This document shows positions 7,839 through 15,114 of a stretch of 64,000 nt of DNA, in pieces. The stretch is from contig WGMR01000002.1 in NCBI GenBank assembly GCA_016124955.1, positions 62,001 through 126,000 on the forward strand, in the 5' to 3' direction. The notes below the pieces were generated by a model that worked only from the letters and a program-made list of their open reading frames with translations, had not been told where the DNA came from and did no database searches. Within the stretch, counting starts at the first letter, position 1; every line of letters starts with the position of its first letter. A program made the translations under genes and the position numbers. Source of the stretch: Alphaproteobacteria bacterium. Lineage in GTDB: Bacteria; Pseudomonadota; Alphaproteobacteria; UBA9219; RFNS01.

Positions 7839-9116
7839 ATGCCCGACCCACGCATTACCATCATCATCCCCGCCTATAACCGCAGCGCCGCGCTCGCGCA
7901 GGCGCTTGATTGCGCGCTGCGCCAGACCTGCGGCGATTTCGAGCTGTTTGTGGTAGGCGATGACTGCACCGACGAAAGCGAAGCGGTTGCGACCGGGTTC
8001 AACGACCCGCGCATTCACTGGCACAATTTGCCGAAGAATTCCGGCGGACCTTCGGCGCCGCGCAATGCCGCGCTGGCACTGGCGCGCGGCGCATACATCG
8101 CCTATCTTGATCAACATGATCTGTGGCGCGCCGACCATCTTGAGACATGCCTGCGCACGGCGGAAAGCAGCGGCGCGGACATTACAGTCAGCCGCGCCAT
8201 AAGCTTTGGCCCGCCTGGATCAGGCGTTATGTATGCAAGCGGCATTCTGCCGCACAGCCGCTACAGCCCCGATTTGCTGTTCCCCGCCTGTTCGTTGTTC
8301 CACAAAAAAGACCTGGTCGAGAAAATCAGCCTGTGGGCCGAAGCGCGGGTATGCCGCTTGCCGTGCGAGGGGGATTTCATCCACCGCGCGCATCTTGCAA
8401 AATGCAATTTCACGGCCACAGATGCGTTGACCGCCTTCAACTTCCCCGCCGCGTGGCGACGCAACATCTATCTGAAACCAGGCGCCGAGGAACAAAGCGC
8501 TTTCGCGGAAAAGATGCAACGCGGCGATGCCGCATGGAGCATACAGCTTGAAGAGGATTTTGGTGCGTTGCGCAGCCAGCCGGCCGGCATGCTTGCCATG
8601 CCCGATGGCTGGGCGCTTTTACCGGGCCAGACCGCGAAAACGGAAAGGCAGGGCAAAGGGCTTGGCACTATGCCGGCGAGCGAACCGTTAACGGCGCCGC
8701 GCAGCTTTACAATGGAAGAGCAAGTTTGCGTGCTTGAATGGGGCCAGATCGAACCGCACCCGCTTTACGGCACTTACCGCTGGAGCGGACCAAGCCGTAC
8801 GCCAAGCATCGTACTGCCCGTAACAGTAACGAACGGCGCAAATATACGGATATTCGTGACCGGCACGCTGCACGAGGATGACATGAGCAGCATCCGCCTT
8901 AGCTGCAACGGTAAACCGGTCACGCACCGGATTGAACCCGGCGGCCCGGGCACCGCATGGCTAGTTGCCGATTGCGGCGTGGAAACACGGGGCGACAACC
9001 TCACCATCACCATACATACCCCGTGCACGAGACGGCCTTGCGATATCGGGCTCAACGCCGATACGCGGCAGCTTGGCGTTGCCGTCAACCGCATTGAGCT
9101 ACAACCATCCAGCTAA
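7839..9116 (+). CDS. Family 2 glycosyltransferase with extra C-terminal beta-rich domain
   Basis: 425 residues. The first ~270 form a GT-A fold: RITIIIPAYNRSAAL at the N-terminus, VVGDDCTDES (nucleotide-binding DD) and LDQHDLW at residues 90-96, which is an unusual form of the DxD-type metal site. Residues ~285-425 are a separate domain of short beta strands ending GLNADTRQLGVAVNRIEL; I do not recognise it with confidence, though similar tails occur on sugar-modifying proteins. First gene of a six-gene same-strand cassette, 12 bp after tRNA-Gln with no room for its own promoter. Sugar donor and acceptor are unknown. Confidence 0.82.
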   Translation: MPDPRITIIIPAYNRSAALAQALDCALRQTCGDFELFVVGDDCTDESEAVATGFNDPRIHWHNLPKNSGGPSAPRNAALALARGAYIAYLDQHDLWRADHLETCLRTAESSGADITVSRAISFGPPGSGVMYASGILPHSRYSPDLLFPACSLFHKKDLVEKISLWAEARVCRLPCEGDFIHRAHLAKCNFTATDALTAFNFPAAWRRNIYLKPGAEEQSAFAEKMQRGDAAWSIQLEEDFGALRSQPAGMLAMPDGWALLPGQTAKTERQGKGLGTMPASEPLTAPRSFTMEEQVCVLEWGQIEPHPLYGTYRWSGPSRTPSIVLPVTVTNGANIRIFVTGTLHEDDMSSIRLSCNGKPVTHRIEPGGPGTAWLVADCGVETRGDNLTITIHTPCTRRPCDIGLNADTRQLGVAVNRIELQPSS

Positions 9117-9211
9117 CCCATTGAAATATAATGGTTGTGTTTTAGCTGTTTGGCATTATATTACGTGCATATGCAAATCACTGGCAGCAAAACCGACGGA
9201 ACCCATTTTCC

Positions 9212-9640
9212 ATGTTTCTGATTATTAACGAAGCACGCATTGTCCACGATACGATTGATGGCGAGCTGGTCATGATCAATCTCGATAACGGCAACTATTA
9301 CACAATGAACGAATGCGGCGCGCTGGCATGGTCGTTGCTGCAACATGGCGCCGATACACAAACCATCACGGGCAAGCTGGCGGAAGCCTATGGCAACAAC
9401 GCAAGCGTGACTGAAGATGCGTTGCGGGCTTTCTTCCGGAATATTCTGGCAGAAGGGCTGGTAAGCGAAGTTGCCGCGCAAGAAGTAAAAGGCACGCCCG
9501 CATGCGCCGCGCCCGCACAGCCCTTCGCCCCGCCACAACTTTCCGTTTTCACCGATATGCAGGAGCTGCTTTTGCTCGATCCGGTGCATGAAACCAGCGA
9601 GCAGGGTTGGCCCTACACAAAGCCCGCCGCGCAAGGCTAG
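9212..9640 (+). CDS. PqqD-family peptide chaperone-like protein
   Basis: 142 residues. Residues 1-90 have the PqqD/RRE fold pattern: VHDTIDGELVMINLDNGNYY, MNECGALAWSLLQHG, then a helical part ending ILAEGLVSEV. PqqD-type domains bind leader peptides of ribosomally made, modified peptides and present them to enzymes. A proline/alanine-rich tail of about 45 residues follows. It sits directly before an HprK-like kinase (stop and start three bases apart) in a cassette that resembles what NCBI calls the HPr-rel-A system, whose function is unknown to me. The region upstream (9117-9211) is visibly AT-rich. Confidence 0.82.
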   Translation: MFLIINEARIVHDTIDGELVMINLDNGNYYTMNECGALAWSLLQHGADTQTITGKLAEAYGNNASVTEDALRAFFRNILAEGLVSEVAAQEVKGTPACAAPAQPFAPPQLSVFTDMQELLLLDPVHETSEQGWPYTKPAAQG

Positions 9641-9642
9641 CC

Positions 9643-10728
9643 ATGCCGGTTGCCATGAAGGCATGCGGCGATGTCCCTGCCCCGTTTTGCGGGGGCGAAT
9701 ATTTTGTGCAAGCGCGCGAAGCCTTCGGGCAAGCATGCAAGCAGGCCGGGGAAACGCGGCGCTATTTCCGCCTCGGCCTGCAAACCATGTGTCTGCATTT
9801 TGCGGGCGACGGGCTGAAAAAAACGCTGCCGCGCGCGATGGCGCATATTGAAACCGCGCAACCCGCTACGTCGCCAGACCTGACCGTGCTTTGCTGGGAT
9901 AGCGCCAGCACCGGCACCGCCCTGCCCGCGCCGCCATGGCCTGCGGAAGCCTGCCTCGCAAAGGGGTATATTGAAGGGTTCAACGACAGAAATTATCATA
10001 CCGTATGCCAGCCCGGCACGGGTGTGCTGAACCTGTATGACGCCGCCGCACGAACCGGGATTTACTGGGCCGCCAGCCCGGCCGCGATCCCCTATTGGGA
10101 ATACAGCTTCCCGATGCGCGGCATCATCCATTGGTGGACCGAACGCAGCGCGCTGCAACTTGTACATGCGGGCGCGCTCGAGCTGCCGGGCAAGGGCGGC
10201 GCGCTTCTGGCGGGCAAAAGCGGCAGCGGTAAATCAACCACCACGCTCGCTTGCCTTGGCGGTGCGCTCCGTTTTGTTTCCGACGATTATGTGCTGACCC
10301 AACCCGGCGAACCTGCATGCGCATATGGCCCGTACAGCACCGCAAAGCTTGTGCCGGAAAATGTGGCGCGGTTTCCCCACCTTGCGGCCAAGGTCAGTAA
10401 CCCGGGCAAGCTGGATGCCGAAAAGGCGCTGATATACGTGCACGACCATTTCCCCGCCCAGACCAGCGGCGGGTGCCCCATCAATGCCATCTTGCTGCCG
10501 CGCGTCACCGGCGGCGCAGCCACCACGCTTCACCCTGCAGGCGCCGGGCAGGCATTGTTTGCGCTAGCGCCCACCACGGTGCTGCACCTTGAAGGACATA
10601 GCAAACTGACGTTCGAGAAGATCAGCAATTTGGTACAAGGCATTCCTTGCTACTGGCTGGACCTCGGCACCGATCTGGCGCAAATTCCAGCCGTGATTAC
10701 CCGTTTCCTGGAAAGCGGACAACCATGA
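9643..10728 (+). CDS. HprK-related P-loop kinase (HprK-rel-A type)
   Basis: 361 residues with a Walker A motif GKSGSGKS at residues 191-198 and a SDD motif at 213-215, the arrangement seen in the catalytic domain of HPr kinase/phosphorylase. The N-terminal ~150 residues are unique to this group. Bona fide HprK phosphorylates HPr on serine; relatives next to PqqD proteins and nucleotidyltransferases are thought to modify other targets, and in paeninodin-type lasso peptide clusters a kinase of this fold phosphorylates the peptide. No precursor peptide is seen here. The start at 9643 is chosen over 9607, which overlaps the PqqD gene. Its TGA overlaps the next ATG. Confidence 0.82.
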   Translation: MPVAMKACGDVPAPFCGGEYFVQAREAFGQACKQAGETRRYFRLGLQTMCLHFAGDGLKKTLPRAMAHIETAQPATSPDLTVLCWDSASTGTALPAPPWPAEACLAKGYIEGFNDRNYHTVCQPGTGVLNLYDAAARTGIYWAASPAAIPYWEYSFPMRGIIHWWTERSALQLVHAGALELPGKGGALLAGKSGSGKSTTTLACLGGALRFVSDDYVLTQPGEPACAYGPYSTAKLVPENVARFPHLAAKVSNPGKLDAEKALIYVHDHFPAQTSGGCPINAILLPRVTGGAATTLHPAGAGQALFALAPTTVLHLEGHSKLTFEKISNLVQGIPCYWLDLGTDLAQIPAVITRFLESGQP

Positions 10729-11459
10729 AGCAGCGCCCCTATGTCAGCGTCATCGTGCCCTACTACAACGCTTCGCGCCATATCGGCGAAGCGCTGGCCA
10801 GCATACGCGCGCAGGCTTATGAACCGCTCGAGATTATTGTGGTCGATGACGCATCGGACGAAGAGCACGCCGCTTGCCCGGATCTGATCGCGCCGGACGT
10901 AACCCTGTACTGGCTGAACATCAACGGCGGCCCCGCCGCCGCGCGCAACGCCGGGCTGGACCGCGCGCAGGGCGAGCTGATCGCCTTTCTCGATGCCGAT
11001 GATCTCTGGCCCGAAGGCAAGCTGGCGGCGCAAGTCGCCGCGATGCAGGCCGACCCTTCGATCGATATCGCAACCGGCAAGATCAAATATGTCTGGCTTG
11101 ATGGCGCGCGCGACCCCAATTATAAATTGCCGGAAGACAACACCATCAACCATGTCAATCTCGGCGCGCTTATTGCGCGGCGCGAGGTCTTCGACCGGAT
11201 CGGTTGCTTCGATGCCACCAAACGTTTCAGCGAAGACCAAGATTGGTGGCTGCGCGCCCGCGAACACGGCATGAAAGTACATATGGCCGACGAAACCACG
11301 CTGATCTACCGCCGCCATGAAGGCAACATGACCCGGCACTGCGAGGTTAAGGCCATGGGCATGCTGGAAACGCTGAAGCAATCGCTTGACCGCCGCCGCG
11401 CCAAGGCGGGCGCAGCCGGCAACCTGCCCGCCTTCAAGGCGCCGAAGAAGGCGGTGTAG
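10725..11459 (+). CDS. Family 2 glycosyltransferase
   Basis: 244 residues of GT-A fold: YVSVIVPYYNASRHI at the N-terminus, EIIVVDDASDE, GGPAAARNAGLDRA and the metal-binding DADD at residues 90-93; RFSEDQDWWLRAREHG is the usual ED acceptor-side motif, and the TLIYRRHEGNMTRH block is typical. The ATG overlaps the stop of the HprK-like kinase, so the two are translationally coupled. A longer reading from 10647 would run inside the kinase gene and is not family-like. The sugar transferred is unknown. Confidence 0.88.
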   Translation: MKQRPYVSVIVPYYNASRHIGEALASIRAQAYEPLEIIVVDDASDEEHAACPDLIAPDVTLYWLNINGGPAAARNAGLDRAQGELIAFLDADDLWPEGKLAAQVAAMQADPSIDIATGKIKYVWLDGARDPNYKLPEDNTINHVNLGALIARREVFDRIGCFDATKRFSEDQDWWLRAREHGMKVHMADETTLIYRRHEGNMTRHCEVKAMGMLETLKQSLDRRRAKAGAAGNLPAFKAPKKAV

Positions 11460-11462
11460 CGC

Positions 11463-12161
11463 ATGCCCAGCCAGCCTTCCATAAGCGTCGTTATCCCGAG
11501 CTACAATCAGGCTCGCTATCTTGGCGAAGCGATCGAAAGCGTGCATGCGCAAACATTGCAGCCGCACGAGATTATTGTTGTCAACGATTGTTCGACCGAT
11601 AACACGCGCGAGATTCTTGCCCGCTACAGCGATGTGAAGGCCCATCATAAACCGGTAAACGAAGGGCTTGGTGCGGCGCGCAACACGGGCATCAGTCTCG
11701 CGCAGCATGAATGGATATCTTTTCTCGATTCGGATGACGTATGGCTGCCGCACAAGCTGGAAAAGCAGGTTGAGGCATTGCGCACCGCACCGGGCGCGGA
11801 AATTGCCTTCGGCCTGATCGAACAGTTCCACAGCCCTGAACTTGCACCCGAACGCAAAGCCACGCTGGCGGGGCACGGTAAGGTGCTGAGCGGCGTGAGC
11901 GGCAGCGTTATGCTGGCGCACCGCAATGTTTTCAAAAGAGCGGGTTTATTCCATAACGGGTTCAAACTTGGCGAATTCATCGACTGGTTCGCGCGCGCGC
12001 AGGAAGCCGGCATCATCCATGTCGGCGTGCCGGAAATCATAGCCCGCCGCAGATTGCACGGCGAGAATATGTCGCTGACCATGAAAAACCGCAGGCAGGA
12101 ATATCTTGGCGTCCTCAAGACGGCGCTTGATCGCCGCCGCGCCGCTACAAAAGCATGCTGA
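11463..12161 (+). CDS. Family 2 glycosyltransferase
   Basis: 232 residues, a paralogue of the preceding gene: SISVVIPSYNQARYLGEA, EIIVVNDCSTDNT, NEGLGAARNTGI and DSDD at residues 89-92, with a matching C-terminal block (RRRLHGENMSLTMKNRRQ). Starts three bases after the previous stop, and its own stop overlaps the start of the nucleotidyltransferase gene. Two adjacent paralogues plus the upstream family 2 enzyme suggest stepwise assembly of a short glycan or decoration of one acceptor at several sites. Confidence 0.88.
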   Translation: MPSQPSISVVIPSYNQARYLGEAIESVHAQTLQPHEIIVVNDCSTDNTREILARYSDVKAHHKPVNEGLGAARNTGISLAQHEWISFLDSDDVWLPHKLEKQVEALRTAPGAEIAFGLIEQFHSPELAPERKATLAGHGKVLSGVSGSVMLAHRNVFKRAGLFHNGFKLGEFIDWFARAQEAGIIHVGVPEIIARRRLHGENMSLTMKNRRQEYLGVLKTALDRRRAATKAC

Positions 12162-13102
12162 AGATCGCGCCAATAAGCGGCGGATGCACGCCAAACCCTG
12201 AACAAATCACGTTCCTGAAGGCCTGCCTGTTCCCCGCGCCGCAAGCCGTAGCGGCGTGGCAGGAGTGGCAAAACGGGCGCACGCTCGATGTCATTGATGA
12301 AGCGCTTTTCCGCCAGATGCCGCTTTTGTACCGGAATTTGCATCAGGCAGGCTATGACGGGAAGGAAATGCCTTTGCTGAAAGGGGTGGCGCGGCGCAGC
12401 TGGTATTGCAATCAGATGCTTTCCCGCGCAGTCGCGCAACTTTGCGAAGCTTATGCCGCCGCCGGGGTTCGTCCGCTGTTGCTTAAAGGGTTGGCGCTTT
12501 CCCGGCTGTATTACCCCGATCCGTTCGTTCGCCATATGAGCGATTGCGACCTGCTCGTGCGCCCCGAACAGGTAGGCGATGCAATCAAAGCCATGCTGCG
12601 CCTTGGATGGAGGCCCAGCCTGCCGCTGCCGGACAATTTCATCGAAAACATGCACGGTGCGACCTTCGAAAACCCGGCCGAGCTATGCGTGGACCTTCAT
12701 TGGCGCCTGATCGAGGACCGCCCGGTGCAGAATGACGACACGCAATGGGCGCGGGCGCAAAGCATCGCGATAGAAGGCATCGAGATCGGCACGCTGAGTG
12801 CAACCGATCACTTGTTGCATGTGTGCCTGCATGGCTATCGCTGGAACCCGCTGCACCCCATGCGATGGGTCGCGGATGCCTGGCATATATTGCAGCATGA
12901 CCGAGCTTCCATCGACTGGAACATCCTGATTGCGGAAGCGCACAGACGCAAGATGACCTTGCGGCTGCGCAAGGCACTTGGGTTCCTGCGGCAGAAGTTC
13001 GGCGCACCCGTGCCGCTATGGGCCATGTTGCGTCTTTATGCCTTCATCCCCCGCTACGACGAGGTCCGCGCCTTCAAGGCTGCGACGCAGCACGCGGCAT
13101 AA
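12155..13102 (+). CDS. Nucleotidyltransferase family protein (NTP_transf_5 type)
   Basis: 315 residues. The diagnostic stretch LLLKGLALSRLYYPDPF followed by RHMSDCDLLVRP (residues ~108-136) carries the conserved KG and the DxD pair of the minimal nucleotidyltransferase fold; LCVDLHWRLIED lies near residue 175. Proteins of this type often sit beside HprK-like kinases and PqqD proteins and may transfer a nucleotide or act as a partner of the kinase. Last gene of the cassette, overlapping the upstream glycosyltransferase by seven bases. Confidence 0.8.
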   Translation: MLKIAPISGGCTPNPEQITFLKACLFPAPQAVAAWQEWQNGRTLDVIDEALFRQMPLLYRNLHQAGYDGKEMPLLKGVARRSWYCNQMLSRAVAQLCEAYAAAGVRPLLLKGLALSRLYYPDPFVRHMSDCDLLVRPEQVGDAIKAMLRLGWRPSLPLPDNFIENMHGATFENPAELCVDLHWRLIEDRPVQNDDTQWARAQSIAIEGIEIGTLSATDHLLHVCLHGYRWNPLHPMRWVADAWHILQHDRASIDWNILIAEAHRRKMTLRLRKALGFLRQKFGAPVPLWAMLRLYAFIPRYDEVRAFKAATQHAA

Positions 13103-13197
13103 GAAACGCCGCAAATCTTATTCTTGCCAAAATGCCCGGTTATTGGGAGTAAGGTAGCAGATCTTTTAAACCAGCCCGGAAGGCCGCTCCACTGGCT

Positions 13198-14586
13198 ATG
13201 CACCCGAACAAAACCAAGTTTCTGGCCGTTTTGCTTACCCTGCTTGCGGTAATTGTGGCCGCTGCCGCCCTGGCACCCTGGAAAACGCTGATCGAAACAC
13301 GCCTGAAAGGCATGCTTGCGGCACAGGGCTTTACGAATGCGGAGCTGACGGTGGCCGGGCTTGGCCTTCGCGGCATCAAGCTTGAGAATATTTCACTCGG
13401 CGGAAATCCGCCGCTGACGCTTGGTAACGTGACGATAGGTTTTGCGCTGCCCGACCTTGTGGCGGGGCGCCTTGGCAGCCTGAACCTTGCAAACCTTTCG
13501 TTTGCGGTCGAACAGAAAAGCGATAGTTGGGTGGTTCCCGGGCTGCAGGAATGGCTGGAAAAACAGCCGGCAAGCGATGGGGCCAAAACCACGATCCCGG
13601 TAACCGCGGATGCGCTTGCCGCCATACCGCTTGATCGTGCGGCGTTAGCGGACAGCACGATCCATATCGCGGGCAGGCCGTGGCAGATGGATGTTCCGCT
13701 TAACATCGCATGGCAAAAAGCGCCCGCGCCTTCCCTGACTTACCGCGCGAACGGTCTGCATTTCGGCATGCCGGGCATAAGCGTATCTTCGGGTGATGCC
13801 GGCATTGAAACCGCGCTGGATGAACAGGCCGGGCAATGGAACGGAACATGGAAGATACAGGATGTGGCGATTGATAGCGCCGATCTGCAGATGCCGCCCT
13901 TGAACGGCAGCGGCACGATCACAGCCAAGGAAGAGCAGGTTGTGCTGAGCGGCGCGTTTGGCAGCGCGGACGGCAGCCATGCCGCCGCCTTCACGCTCGA
14001 TTACGCGCTGAATAACAAGGAAAAGTCACAATTCGTCCTCACCCGCGCCAAGATGCCGTGGCAAGGTGGGGAATTGTCGGTGCAAAATGTTGTCGTACCA
14101 CTCGGGATAACGCGGGCGATTAAGATCAAGCTGGATGTTCATCAGGTGCCGATCGGAATGTTTATGCAAACCTTGACGGGCGAGAAAGCCACCGCAACCG
14201 GCGCCGTTTCCGGCACGATCCCGGTTACGATCCATCCCGATGGGAACGTGACGGTTGAAAAAGGCAAACTGGAGGCGGAGGGGCCGGGCACGATCGCAAT
14301 GGCGCCGGACGCCATCCCCGGCGATAATCAGCAGGTCGCGCTGGTGCGCGATATTTTACAAAATCTGCACTACACGCTTTTGTCGTTCGAGACCAGCAGC
14401 GGCCGCGATAACCGCATATCCGTTCGCATGGCGCTGGAAGGCAACAACCCGGATGTGCAGCAAGGCCGTCCGGTAAAATTGAACGTGCATTTGACCGGCG
14501 ATGTGCTAGACTTCGTGCAGCAAAATATCCTGCTACTCACGGACCCCGAAAAACTCTTGCGACAGGAAGAAAATGCGAACCCTTAG
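13198..14586 (+). CDS. YdbH-like intermembrane phospholipid transport protein (short form)
   Basis: 462 residues: an N-terminal membrane anchor (FLAVLLTLLAVIVAAAALAPW) then a long periplasmic repeat of beta strands (GLGLRGIKLENISLGG, LVAGRLGSLNLANLSF) ending in the IYDBH-type C-terminus. In E. coli, YdbH is an AsmA-like bridge of about 880 residues that carries phospholipids between inner and outer membranes with YnbE; this protein is about half that length. Identification depends strongly on the two genes that follow, which match YnbE and YdbL. ATG at 13198 has no strong ribosome site; the last bases overlap the next start. Confidence 0.78.
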   Translation: MHPNKTKFLAVLLTLLAVIVAAAALAPWKTLIETRLKGMLAAQGFTNAELTVAGLGLRGIKLENISLGGNPPLTLGNVTIGFALPDLVAGRLGSLNLANLSFAVEQKSDSWVVPGLQEWLEKQPASDGAKTTIPVTADALAAIPLDRAALADSTIHIAGRPWQMDVPLNIAWQKAPAPSLTYRANGLHFGMPGISVSSGDAGIETALDEQAGQWNGTWKIQDVAIDSADLQMPPLNGSGTITAKEEQVVLSGAFGSADGSHAAAFTLDYALNNKEKSQFVLTRAKMPWQGGELSVQNVVVPLGITRAIKIKLDVHQVPIGMFMQTLTGEKATATGAVSGTIPVTIHPDGNVTVEKGKLEAEGPGTIAMAPDAIPGDNQQVALVRDILQNLHYTLLSFETSSGRDNRISVRMALEGNNPDVQQGRPVKLNVHLTGDVLDFVQQNILLLTDPEKLLRQEENANP

Positions 14587-14767
14587 CCTCTCTCTCCTGC
14601 CCGTCTTGGCCTTTATTGTGCTTGCCGCCTGCACACCGACCGTACAGGTGCAGGCGCCCGACAAACCGATCGAAATCAACCTGAACGTGAACATCGAACA
14701 GCGCGTCAAAATCGAGATTGAAAAGGACGTGAAGCAGGCTATCAGCAAGAACAAAGATATCTTCTAA
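14573..14767 (+). CDS. YnbE-like outer-membrane lipoprotein
   Basis: 64-residue lipoprotein: signal peptide with lipobox LAAC (cysteine near residue 20), then TPTVQVQAPDKPIEINLNVN and a lysine/glutamate-rich end (RVKIEIEKDVKQAI). This is the YnbE pattern. YnbE stacks as a beta strand on YdbH at the outer membrane. It overlaps the ydbH-like gene by 14 bases and precedes the ydbL-like gene by eight, giving the full ydbH-ynbE-ydbL order. Confidence 0.87.
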   Translation: MRTLSLSLLPVLAFIVLAACTPTVQVQAPDKPIEINLNVNIEQRVKIEIEKDVKQAISKNKDIF

Positions 14768-14775
14768 CGGAGGCC

Positions 14776-15105
14776 ATGATGAAACCCCGCTTATTTGCCG
14801 CCCTTACACTCGCTTTGACGCTCGCGGCGCTTCCCGCCTTTGCGCTTGATCTGCAGCAGGCGCGCGGCGCCGGGCTGGTTGGCGAAAAGCTGGACGGCTA
14901 TGTGACTGCGTTGCAGCCTTCGCCCGAGGTGAATGCGCTGGTGGCAGAAGTCAACACCAAGCGCCAGCAGGAATATGCCCGGATATCGCGGGAAAATGGC
15001 CAGCCGGCCAATATTGTCGCCAAGCTGGCGGCGGAGCAGATCATCAACAATCTGCCCGCGGGAGCGCGCTACCAGGATGCGGCAGGTAACTGGAAAACGC
15101 GCTAG
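14776..15105 (+). CDS. YdbL-like periplasmic protein (DUF1318)
   Basis: 109 residues with a cleavable signal peptide (LTLALTLAALPAFA, then LDLQQARGAGLVGEKLDGYV). The DUF1318 core (VNALVAEVNTKRQQEYARIS, AKLAAEQIINNLPAG) matches YdbL, a periplasmic factor thought to assist or control YnbE-YdbH assembly. A ribosome site GGAGG lies just before the start (at 14769). Last gene of the operon; it converges on the GH15 gene. Confidence 0.88.
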   Translation: MMKPRLFAALTLALTLAALPAFALDLQQARGAGLVGEKLDGYVTALQPSPEVNALVAEVNTKRQQEYARISRENGQPANIVAKLAAEQIINNLPAGARYQDAAGNWKTR

Positions 15106-15114
15106 AATTTTGTA

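Noticed and set aside
9171-9221. Tiny ORF (16 codons) before the PqqD gene as a possible precursor peptide
   Set aside because: It overlaps the PqqD start, has no leader-like or core-like pattern and no good ribosome site.
7753-13197. tRNA-Gln as an integration site for a genomic island holding the cassette
   Set aside because: No integrase is present and I found no repeat of the tRNA 3' end after the cassette (13103-13197).
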